A stretch of 64,000 bases of DNA from assembly GCA_977006965.1 (NCBI GenBank), contig OZ345368.1, positions 1,302,001 to 1,366,000 of the forward strand, read 5' to 3'. The stretch is from Phymatolithon calcareum (Eukaryota; Rhodophyta; Florideophyceae; Hapalidiales). Shown piece by piece: positions 35,952 through 44,165 of the stretch; the first letter of the stretch is position 1, and every line of letters starts with the position of its first letter. The notes beneath the pieces were generated by a model. That model was given only the letters and a program-made list of their open reading frames with translations, had not been told where the DNA came from and did not search any database. Both the position numbers and the translations under genes were made by a program.

Positions 35952-36361
35952 GACCCGGGACGTCAGTAAACTCGCCCATCGCGCTCCGGCGCACGCAAGA
36001 CTGGGGACGTCAGTAACCCCCCCGCGCAGATCGGCGGGCAGGCCGAGCGAGAGTAAGTCCTGAAGATCGGCGCGGCACGCGGACCCGGGACGTCGGTAAA
36101 CTCGCCCATCGCGCTCCGGCGCACGCAAGACTGGGGACGTCAGTAACCCCCCCGCGCGGATCGGCGGGCAGGCCGAGCGAGAGTAAGTCCTGAAGATCGG
36201 CGCGGCACGCGGACCCGGGACGTCGGTAAACTCGCCCATCGCGCTCCGGCGCACGCAAGACTGGGGACGTCAGTAACCCCCCCACGCGGATCGGCGGGCA
36301 GGCCGAGCGAGAGTAAGTTCTGAAGATCGGCGCGGCACGCTGACCCGGGACGTCGGTAAAC
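35952..36361. repeat. 130-bp GC-rich tandem repeat, 3.15 copies
   Basis: Units begin GACCCGGGACGTC at 35952, 36082, 36212 and, partial, 36342. The copies differ at only a few positions. Each unit contains two GGGACGTC(A/G)GTAA blocks about 60 bp apart, so there is a looser inner repeat. The array stops abruptly in AT-rich sequence at 36362. It lies between the divergent GST genes. Because 130 is not a multiple of three, the long minus-strand frames here are by-products of the repeat. Confidence 0.95.
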
Positions 36362-36986
36362 TTCTAATTTTCCTTTCCGCACGTTCACACGATACGATGC
36401 TCTGCGTGGCCATTGAAGTGAAATGATTTTCCCCCTCGAGATCTCTCCGTTGAGATCAGAGGTAGGTTTTCTAAATTTTGCTGACTATAGCCGTTTTTAT
36501 GCGAAATGGAGCCTCTGGGCTCTGAGTTGAGTCCTCGTGGCTCATCAGAAGTGTTGCCCCAAGCGTCTGCAGATGCGTTGGTAACACTATAATAAAAATC
36601 TCCACTTCTTCTTCTTCATACTCCAAGCCCCCCATCCTCTCCTTCAATTTAACGGGGTTTTGCGGGGAAGTGTCCAGGAAAGCCCATCTAGCACATAGGA
36701 TCCTATTTCTGCCCTAGTGAACACATGATTGCCTTTCTCTACGGTGGTCGCCCACTGGACGACCACCACTCAGTGAGGCAATTGATAAGGTCTTTTTTCT
36801 CTTGATGCTCCCATACACGTAATAGTTGCTTTTGAAAAAGCCAATCCTCCATTCTTGCTTTCTTCTTGAGCTTGTTCTGTGTTTCTAGCTCCAGCTCCAC
36901 TCCTTCGTCCTCCTGCTTCTCAGCTTCTTGAGCAGGTGTCGGCACCGGAAGTTTCAAGGTTCTATCAGGCAGAGCCTCGTCACACG

Positions 36987-37272
36987 AAGGTATCGAACAT
37001 ATAGGTGCTTAAGATTGATTTTCAGCAGAGCCCCACTGTGGAGAAAATCAACCTCGGCGACATAATTTGGGACGGGTGCTTTGATTGAGCTCCTAGTGCT
37101 CCAACGAGCAGTGCGATCCACGAAAATGGACCCAGAGACTGAATATAAATGCAAAAAACTTACTCGTGCCTTCACGGGAAGAGAAATTCGAATTAAGGAG
37201 ATTTTACGAGAATAGAATGTGGAAGAGTGAGAAGCGGCCCTGTTACTCAAGATGAGGTTACATCACATATCC
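36987..37272 (+). mobile_element. 286-bp LINE copy with 13-bp duplication
   Basis: GCCTCGTCACACG flanks it at 36974-36986 and 37273-37285. The body matches 703-960 of the first LINE insertion: both read RCLRL(T/I)F(N/S)RAPLWRKS, then a stretch ending GRE(L/I)RIK. It is strongly 5'-truncated, and one stop breaks the frame. Confidence 0.85.
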
Positions 37273-37734
37273 GCCTCGTCACACGCTTCCAATGCGTTGA
37301 TTACTGAAGGCACCGGGGAAATACACCAGCATTTGGGCCCAAATAAACGAAATAATTGTCGGGCTTCTCCAGTGGGGCGATTAAAAATTAATAATCTACA
37401 TGCGCGTACACTACAGACTAGCGTGTGGGATTGGGAATCCCACACTTAACCACAAGGCCAATCTTGATTGGCAACTCATAGTGTATTACTCCCACGGAGA
37501 GAAAACAGATGTGTTCTGTGTCGTAAAATTCGGCATATTATTGGGTGATCCATCTCCGGTCACAGCATTGATTCTTCTCTTTGGAAATAAGATTTTTGGC
37601 GTGCAGATCTTCCATGTTCTAGAACATAAGCACACAAGGAATCCCGAAAAAACATCTAGACCATCAGCGGCCGTTCTCCCGCCAAGATAACAACCGCGAT
37701 ATACTACCAACCCTTTGGCCATTGATTCACTGAA

Positions 37735-38340
37735 ATGACTCCCGCTTTGAAGCTTACCTACTTCGAGCTGAAAGGCCGTGGGGAGCCAATCCGGCTAGCA
37801 CTGCATATCGGCGATATCCCTTTCGAGGATGTGCGCGTAAGTTTCTCCGAATTTGGAGCCCTCAAGGGCACTGGCGCCATGCCTTTCGAGTCGGTCCCAG
37901 TGCTTGAAGTCGATGGCGAGAAGTTTGCCGAATCCGGGGCTATCTTACGTTACGCGGGCAAACTTACCGGTTTGTATCCCAAATGCGAGAAGGCCGCTCT
38001 CAAGGTTGACATGATAATTGATGGCATTGAGACATTGCTCGCCGCGATCTTCCCCGCAAAGACTGATGAGGACAAGAAGAAGTTTATCGAAGAGCTCATC
38101 CCTCGATATGTCGCCCCTGTTGACAAGATCTACGGGGAGAGCAAGGGCCCCTATCTTATGGGTGAGCAGATTTCCATCGCGGATCTCAAGGTCAAGTGCG
38201 CGCTTGACGTGCTTATCGATGGCGGAATGTTCTCGTTCTGCAAGCCAGACGCCCTGGATCAGTACACACACGTTAAGGCGGTGATGAAGGCGGTCAGCAA
38301 CAATGATAAGGTGAAGGAGTGGGACGCCATGCATGCGTAA
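37735..38340 (+). CDS. Glutathione S-transferase, sigma-like, 201 aa (paralogue)
   Basis: It has the same length and layout as the GST at 34493-35098, and the two are clearly paralogues (KLTYFELKGRGEPIRLALHI start, VKEWDAMHA end). Tyr9 is conserved. The glutathione-binding ESG at 66-68 has Gly where the paralogue and most GSTs have Asn or Ser-Asn. The C-terminal motif GPYLMGEQISIADLK keeps the N-cap Ser that the paralogue has lost. The pair is head to head across 2.6 kb filled with repeats. That layout suggests an inverted duplication followed by insertions. No TATA box is obvious upstream. Confidence 0.95.
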   Translation: MTPALKLTYFELKGRGEPIRLALHIGDIPFEDVRVSFSEFGALKGTGAMPFESVPVLEVDGEKFAESGAILRYAGKLTGLYPKCEKAALKVDMIIDGIETLLAAIFPAKTDEDKKKFIEELIPRYVAPVDKIYGESKGPYLMGEQISIADLKVKCALDVLIDGGMFSFCKPDALDQYTHVKAVMKAVSNNDKVKEWDAMHA

Positions 38341-38738
38341 TATGTAAGATGTTTTGTATTCATGGGACAAGGAAGTAAACTCGTATGAATTGTGGTCGCA
38401 GAGATTTGCAATGATCTAAGTTTTACCAAACTCGAAAGCTCCCTGAGCCAGTTCCTGAACAATATGAAGGGCGTCTCTTCTGTTATGCCTGGTGTTCTAT
38501 CTGAGCATCTAGCATGTCCTCGATAATACATTTTACTGTCGCACAGATTGCTCTCCGATTTAGCGAACTTTACCCATGGGTAGTGCACTTTTTCGGTCCA
38601 TGTAGCGAATTTCCTCAAACCAATCATCCCTTGTTCAATGGTCGGAAACTCGATGCGCCTTATGACATGGCAAATGAGAAAACTTGAGCTGTGGATCTCC
38701 AGGAGCTTCTGGAGCTCCCTGCAGTTAACTGCAGTCGG

Positions 38739-38857
38739 TAGCTTGACAGAGATTAGTAGCTCGTAGCGGACGCGAGGGGACGAATGCATTCACAATTGTG
38801 AATGCATTTGTCGCGTCGCGTCGCGTCCGCTACGAGCTACTAATCTCTGTCATGCTA
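38739..38857. repeat. Large imperfect palindrome
   Basis: TAGCTTGACAGAGATTAGTA at the left is mirrored by the end of the element at 38857. The centre is CACAATTGTG at about 38790-38799. The arms are about 55-60 bp. The right arm has extra CGCGT repeats. It lies about 400 bp after the second GST gene. Confidence 0.9.
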
Positions 38858-39417
38858 CGGACTCAAAGTTTGTTGTGGTGTTTCGCTTCACCACGCGACA
38901 CTACATCTTCACTGCACGCAGGACGACCGAGTAGGTCGCACATCACCGCTGTGCACTACATGAGTGAAGAAAAGTGACCGCTAGACATTAGAAAGTGAAT
39001 CGTTTTCGGAAACTGAAGCCTGCATAGAACTTTAAGCCATGAGTGTTTTTCTCGTTCATACAAGAAATTATGCTGCGCCACTTCGCAATAAGGCAAGTGT
39101 TCCTAGAGTCAGTGAATTAGCCACTACGCGTTGAGAAAGCAACTCAACGGAAATGCATCGGAGAACTACGTAAGCTCAGATTATATCAGAATTGTCAGAA
39201 AAAGCCGCCTCGTTCACGGTTCCCAGTGTCGCGCCCGCTGTTCTGTCGCTGTCTCAAGGCAGTCGCTTTTTCCTCTCGCGACTGTACGCCGCGCAACTTG
39301 GATCGCGACAGTCAAGCTGCTCGTGGTAGGTGATCTGTTTTCTTTCTTTCCTCCAGTTTCTGTCTCGTCTCTTCCGCTCTTTTCTTCTCTCTCCTCTCTT
39401 GGGCTTTTCTCTCCCAT

Positions 39418-39795
39418 ATGGCGTCGAGTGCTTTTGAGCCTGGTGGTACACCCAGAAAGCCCCTGCCGTCTCCGCCGTCATCATCCTTTTCGGCCTCGTC
39501 CGAATCTTTCGATTACCTTCCTCCATCGGTCTCTTCTTCGTCGTCGCCGCCACCGCCTGAATCTCAATGCCCTAAGGCGTCTCCATCGCTGACAACGGCG
39601 CAAAAAGCTGTACGGCTACCAGTTTTGGCGATCTGCAAAGACACACTTCTCGTGTACGCCGCACATCCCCTCCAAATTTTACCCGTATCAAATACATTGC
39701 TTGCAAACAGAGGAGTTACATTTTTAAAATGTAACTCCTCTGTTTGCAAGCATTGTAGAGGTCTTTCTCAGCGGCACCAGACAGGAATAATTTAG
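39418..39795 (+). CDS. Possible truncated protein with Ser/Pro-rich N-terminus
   Basis: An ATG preceded by a long CT-rich leader opens a 125-codon frame. Its first 65 residues are Ser/Pro-rich (GGTPRKPLPSPPSSSFSASS, then SSSSSPPPP). The last third runs through the palindrome at 39699-39751, so its end is not natural. It could be the 5' part of a host gene or of an LTR-element gag; TGGTAGGTGATCTG near 39325 resembles a primer-binding site. I recognise no domain. Confidence 0.3.
   Translation: MASSAFEPGGTPRKPLPSPPSSSFSASSESFDYLPPSVSSSSSPPPPESQCPKASPSLTTAQKAVRLPVLAICKDTLLVYAAHPLQILPVSNTLLANRGVTFLKCNSSVCKHCRGLSQRHQTGII
39699..39751. repeat. Perfect 26-bp palindrome
   Basis: GCTTGCAAACAGAGGAGTTA onward is followed immediately by its exact inverted copy, with a single T at the centre. 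A smaller 11-bp inverted repeat (GGAATAATTTA...TAAATTATTCC) follows within 40 bp. Confidence 0.95.
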
Positions 39796-40414
39796 TCAAG
39801 ATTGGTAAATTATTCCAATCCACCACTCTTCAACTACCTACCTATTCTCTATTGGTCGCACATTACCTCTGGGCTATACACCCTTATGAGCGGACTAATA
39901 TACAAACCGAAGAGGTCCGCGCAAGAGATTATGTAATATCTTGCGGGACGCCCTGCCAAGCGCCACTCTTGCGTGTTACTCTATTCCGTGTTGTACATGC
40001 GGCACGACAAGCAATGCCTTCGTGCGATGTTTCTGCCCTGAAAACAAACAAGAAGATGTTTTTGAGTGGACGAAGCTCCTTGTTAGCAGGTGTGTTAGCT
40101 GCCCGATTTCCACTGGTTCGAATTTGCCATCCCCCACGCGTCAGTCGCTATGTATGATTAACACTTAAGTGTTCCCCACGGCGCAACTAGTTTGGAATGG
40201 CCAATGCCCAATCAAGAGCCAGCGGATTAAAAGAATCAGCGAATGGTGCACTGCACTGCTGTGCCCGGTACTGATCTAGTTCCTGATTGGGCAGCGCTCG
40301 TGCACTATTGGAGAACTGATCCTGACTTGCAACATTCTGCAGAATTTGACACCAAACCAAGCCGAACTCCGCCGCATCCGAGCGCATCCGAGCGCATCCC
40401 GGCACATCAACCGG

Positions 40415-40421
40415 TATAAAA
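40415..40421 (+). promoter_or_regulatory. TATA box of the CBM20 gene
   Basis: TATAAAA stands about 90 bp before the ATG at 40508. It lies downstream of an earlier in-frame ATG (40346), which argues that translation starts at 40508. Confidence 0.55.
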
Positions 40422-40507
40422 CCGCATCTCAAGTTTATTTTCGACGACCCACACCTCTTTGCTTCAACCCTTACCCATCGTCTTTCTACCGAAGCCCTCC
40501 CGGAGTA

Positions 40508-41635
40508 ATGTCTCCAGAGCGCTCGGAAGCCCCTCTGGGGTGCTTTCTTATGAAGAAGCTACGCGAATTCTTTACTGCTATGCAGAATGCGATAGTATCC
40601 CTCTTCCTCGATGACCAGTCCTCCTCGACCGGCGAGCTTCAGATTGTTCCTGTCGTTCTCGATGCAGAGGTGGAGCCCTCCTCCCCTACCAACGACCTTT
40701 CGGTCGTCACGGGTATATTGGTCGTTGATATCAGTCCCTCCTCCCCGATCGAACGCTCTGAGAGCTTCCCTGTTGCTCTAAAGCTTGAGCTCTCCGATCC
40801 GAATATCTCGAACATTTCGTCCGACGCTTCGTCGGATAATTCAGACCCAGTGGAAATGGGAGAGAGTGTTTTATTGAGCCCATCTGTGGAGAGTGCGGGG
40901 ACCCCAGCGACCGAAGCGATTATTTCTGTCGAAACGGCCACCGTGAACAACGCTCTGCAGGTTAGCGTATCCGAGGAGTCTGAGTCGCATGTCGAGCATG
41001 AGCAAGTCTCCGCCACAGAAGCCAATCTTCCGTCCAGTCCCCCCATCCTGCACAACGCTTCGCCGGCCAACGGATTTGCAGCCCAGGATGCAGGTCCCGA
41101 CCATGTTCAATCCGCGGTCACGGATGCTGCACCTGTTATCCTTCCACTTGAGGATAATAACATTCCTCCTACCAGTGCGGTTTCCACCACTGATGAAGCA
41201 GCTCCCGTCCCAGCGCCCGTCGACAAAGTCTCTCCTGTCGTGATAAGCAGTCCGATATTGGCGAAATGGGTAGTCCGCGTACCTCTGGACACTATCCCTC
41301 GGGGAAACTATTTCATCGTGCTTATTGGCAGCCATCCATCGCTTGGGGAGTGGAACCCTGCTCGCTCCGTAGTTATGTATCCGGAAGGTGACTATTTTGT
41401 CGGTAATGTGCGCTTGGAAGGTCGCTTCTCTGCGCCCATTGAGTACAAGTATGCAATCGGTACAACTATAGTCGATGACGACTTACGCCCGGAAGCTTGG
41501 CAGTCTTGGACAAACTTCAACAATCGCAAGATCGAGATTGCGGCTTGGGAATCTGGGCAGAATAGAATGTTTCATCAGACCCAACATGGGGGTGGTAATA
41601 CAAACGACGAGATGCGCTTCATTCACTGGGATTGA
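40508..41635 (+). CDS. Starch-binding CBM20 protein, 375 aa
   Basis: The C-terminal 105 residues form a CBM20 starch-binding domain. WVVRVPLDTIPRGNYFIVLIG is followed by SHPSLGEWNP, whose Trp belongs to binding site 1. EYKYAI and the closing AAWESGQNRMF are both hallmarks of the family. No catalytic glycosidase or dikinase domain is attached. The N-terminal 250 residues are acidic and rich in Ser, Pro, Val and Glu, hence probably disordered. Residues 15-38 (MKKLREFFTAMQNAIVSLFL) could form an amphipathic helix that anchors to a membrane. In red algae starch is cytosolic, so a role at the granule surface or as a recruiter of enzymes is a reasonable inference. It is convergent with the minus-strand plastid gene. 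Confidence 0.85.
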   Translation: MSPERSEAPLGCFLMKKLREFFTAMQNAIVSLFLDDQSSSTGELQIVPVVLDAEVEPSSPTNDLSVVTGILVVDISPSSPIERSESFPVALKLELSDPNISNISSDASSDNSDPVEMGESVLLSPSVESAGTPATEAIISVETATVNNALQVSVSEESESHVEHEQVSATEANLPSSPPILHNASPANGFAAQDAGPDHVQSAVTDAAPVILPLEDNNIPPTSAVSTTDEAAPVPAPVDKVSPVVISSPILAKWVVRVPLDTIPRGNYFIVLIGSHPSLGEWNPARSVVMYPEGDYFVGNVRLEGRFSAPIEYKYAIGTTIVDDDLRPEAWQSWTNFNNRKIEIAAWESGQNRMFHQTQHGGGNTNDEMRFIHWD

Positions 41636-42170
41636 GTGTTGGTATATTGCCTGCAGACGCAATTTTGTCATTCTCGCACGGTAACCCATGAGCAAGGAAT
41701 TAGAAGAGATGTAGCACGCTCAGGGCTCGTGTGATTGAGCGAGACAGACGGAGCCTCAAGCCGCTCTGATTGCAATTCATAACTTTCATATATTCTAAAA
41801 TAGCTCGTAAAAAAGGTCGCATTCTGTGCAAAAAACTCTGTCCTCCTTAATTTCGATCTCAATCTCCTGCCAAAGCCAACCAACGGGGGACGCTCATGCC
41901 TTCTCTGCTCGCTAAGGTTGAGCGTGCTTTCCACATCAGTTGGTCCGCGGCAATCCCAAGCCCACGAAACGCCGTCATCCTCAAATAATGACTGAGTCAT
42001 TCAGACCAGAAGAACGAGGCGCTGAAAACGGGCAGTGTCGGATATGCGTGCCACAGTCGAAGGACGCCACAGCTGCGCCAAGCATCGAAGGCCCAGAACT
42101 ATCCCCAACAATTGTCGTAGACAAAGAACAAGCGTGTGCAATTCCATATCAAGAGTACCTTAGGTTTAAA

Positions 42171-42269
42171 TTATCTTTTCGGATGGAAATATAAGGTGAC
42201 ATTTATCTTTTCGGATGTAAATATAAGACGACATTTAATGTCGCCTTAAATATACATCCGAAAAGATAA
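42171..42269. repeat. Direct plus inverted 33-bp repeat trio
   Basis: TTATCTTTTCGGATG(G/T)AAATA begins at 42171 and again at 42203. A third, inverted copy (AATGTCGCC...CATCCGAAAAGATAA) occupies 42237-42269. The last two make a hairpin with almost no loop. It sits just before the stop codon end of the plastid gene at 42293. Confidence 0.9.
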
Positions 42270-42292
42270 TAGCCGCTTCCCCCGACCCTTCT

Positions 42293-43774
42293 CTATCTCT
42301 CCCCCATTTTCCTGTCAAAATCTTCGGCAAGCTGCTGCTGCCGCCGTTGTTCCACCTCGTCAGCATCCATATCTGTTGAGTACACTACATCCCTAGAAGC
42401 CACAACTCTCTTCTCGAACTTAAACCTTGCCGCTGCGTCAATCTTCCGCTGCACATCCAAGGTAGGCGCTGCAAGCTGCGCCGCAGCACGCATCCGAGTC
42501 TGATTTCGACTTCTGATGTCGCGATTTCGCCACCGTTGCCACAGCAGTCGCACAACAGGAACGAGGACAAACGTAAGTGCATAAGTAGCTATCGCCGGGT
42601 AGATCGCCTTCACAAGTGCCAACAGTGCCGCTGAGTCCGGGCTTAATGCGCGGGCATTAGCGAGAATTCCGCCCAAAGTGACGGCGCCTACAAAGTTCAC
42701 CAGACCTAAGCCAAATGCATACACCTTTTGCGATCCCGACGCAGCAGAAAATTTTGCCTCCTTTTCGGACAGATGCGTTGCTGCAGCGCCGGCAAACTCC
42801 ACCCTGCGCGCCCCTCCACCAGTTGTCGAAAACTCTGGGAAGACGTAAATAATATCACCGTCGGAGGTCACTTCCGGATGTCCAGAAAAACGCGTGAGGA
42901 CAGGCAGAATGTCGCTTTCATCAGGTATGTTTCCAGATGCCCCAACGCCCGGAGAAACTAGAAAGGGACGCAATTGTTCAGCGGTGACGGCGCCAGAGTT
43001 GGCATTGATGAGAGCTGCGATAGACTTCCATTGCCGTTCCTCGACATCTGCATTTGGATCCCCGTCGCCAAAGACGAATGAATACACTGCCTCCAGAAAA
43101 GACATTTCCGGCTTTTCGACTTCAACGTCACCATAGCCCTGTCTATAGTCCGCATATTGTCGCTGCGAGCGGGCGTAAAACATTACATCAAAAATGTTTG
43201 GTGTGAACATCCGCATAGCAAATCCGTCACCGCCACCTCGGGAACGTCGGTCGTCGTCGTTCGAATTGGCAGCGCTTGATAGAGCAGCGATGGCAACGAA
43301 TGTAACAATGATGGAGATGATAAGCAGCGCGCCAAACCCGATGCGCACACCGGTGAAAAGCACTGGATAAGCACGCTCCCATGCCATTCGCGCCGCGGAG
43401 CGGAACGATGCTGCTCGCAATCGACCACGGACATCCCTTGCAAAGCGATAGGCCACGTCCCCAGCGTCTGTCACATCGATCGCGGCACCGGTTAAACTGG
43501 CCAGTAAAACTACCTCACGTTCAGCGGCATTGAGCGCTAGCCCAGCGGCGGCAGCGACGTCGGGAACAGTCACACGTGCCCCGCCGCCTAAACGCTCAAC
43601 CGCGCGTACCACAGGTTCGCTAACATCCTGCAGCGCAGGTCTGTCGCGCGCGAGTGTGGCTCGCGTAACACGGGCGCGCCGCAACGGCCTTCGTGTTAGA
43701 AGTGACGAGTTACGCCGGCCGACCCAGGGCGCGACGCCAGCGCTCACGAATGCAGCGCTACATCCGTGAGACAT
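42293..43774 (-). CDS. At5g03900-like plastid membrane protein, 493 aa
   Basis: The first 45 residues are Arg/Ser/Ala-rich with an early Phe (AAFVSAGVAPW), as in red algal plastid transit peptides. Residues 50-115 look like a winged-helix unit (RVTVPDVAAAAGLALNAAE, DAGDVAYRF). Membrane segments are at 137-166, 351-373 and 384-412. The signature FLEAVYSFVFGDGDPN (226-241) lies before a second winged-helix-like unit (248-313, ending DGDIIYVFPEF). This order matches the conserved chloroplast/cyanobacterial family typified by Arabidopsis At5g03900. The biochemical role of that family is, to my knowledge, not established. The C-terminus is charged and coiled-coil-like. The gene is divergent from the CLC gene. 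Confidence 0.85.
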   Translation of the reverse strand: MSHGCSAAFVSAGVAPWVGRRNSSLLTRRPLRRARVTRATLARDRPALQDVSEPVVRAVERLGGGARVTVPDVAAAAGLALNAAEREVVLLASLTGAAIDVTDAGDVAYRFARDVRGRLRAASFRSAARMAWERAYPVLFTGVRIGFGALLIISIIVTFVAIAALSSAANSNDDDRRSRGGGDGFAMRMFTPNIFDVMFYARSQRQYADYRQGYGDVEVEKPEMSFLEAVYSFVFGDGDPNADVEERQWKSIAALINANSGAVTAEQLRPFLVSPGVGASGNIPDESDILPVLTRFSGHPEVTSDGDIIYVFPEFSTTGGGARRVEFAGAAATHLSEKEAKFSAASGSQKVYAFGLGLVNFVGAVTLGGILANARALSPDSAALLALVKAIYPAIATYALTFVLVPVVRLLWQRWRNRDIRSRNQTRMRAAAQLAAPTLDVQRKIDAAARFKFEKRVVASRDVVYSTDMDADEVEQRRQQQLAEDFDRKMGER

Positions 43775-44165
43775 TATTGCGTTTCACGCAGCTGTCGCAC
43801 TTGAGTTTCCCGGCTGCGTGCGATACAGTAGGGGTTTCTTCTTCACTTCGTGCTTGAGATTCGTACAGGATTTTCTCCGCTGGAGGTCGAACTGAAACCC
43901 TGAGGTTGAAATTCGATGTTGTGGAAGAGTGTCAAATGAATGCGTGCCGGGTGGCCGATATTGATCTCTTTCCAGAGCTAATTGACACGTGTCCACGTAG
44001 GTTATCCCGTAGCGCGCGACAGTCTGTCTCATGACTTCACACTCCTGACACGAACGATTCCGTTGGAGACGTTGACCGTCAACATTGTTGACCGTCGACA
44101 TTTCTCGGCGTCCCTTGCACAGCCGCCCACGGAACAAGAAGCTTACCACCTCATCGAATCACGCA
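43775..44165. promoter_or_regulatory. Shared divergent promoter region
   Basis: The 391 bp between the two start codons must hold promoter elements for both the plastid protein (-) and the CLC channel (+). No TATA box stands out. Confidence 0.4.

Noticed and set aside
35952-36361. CRISPR-like array
   Set aside because: The units are contiguous with no spacers, and the genome is eukaryotic.
35916-36388. Long minus-strand open frames in the tandem array
   Set aside because: The 130-bp unit shifts the frame by one each copy, so the same peptide appears in all frames; this is a product of the repeat.
39131-39592. 153-codon frame rich in Ser, Leu and Arg
   Set aside because: It reads through the CT-rich leader and the Ser/Pro ORF in another frame; composition explains it.
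40346-40507. N-terminal extension of the CBM20 protein
   Set aside because: The upstream ATG lies before the TATA box, so it is unlikely to be transcribed.
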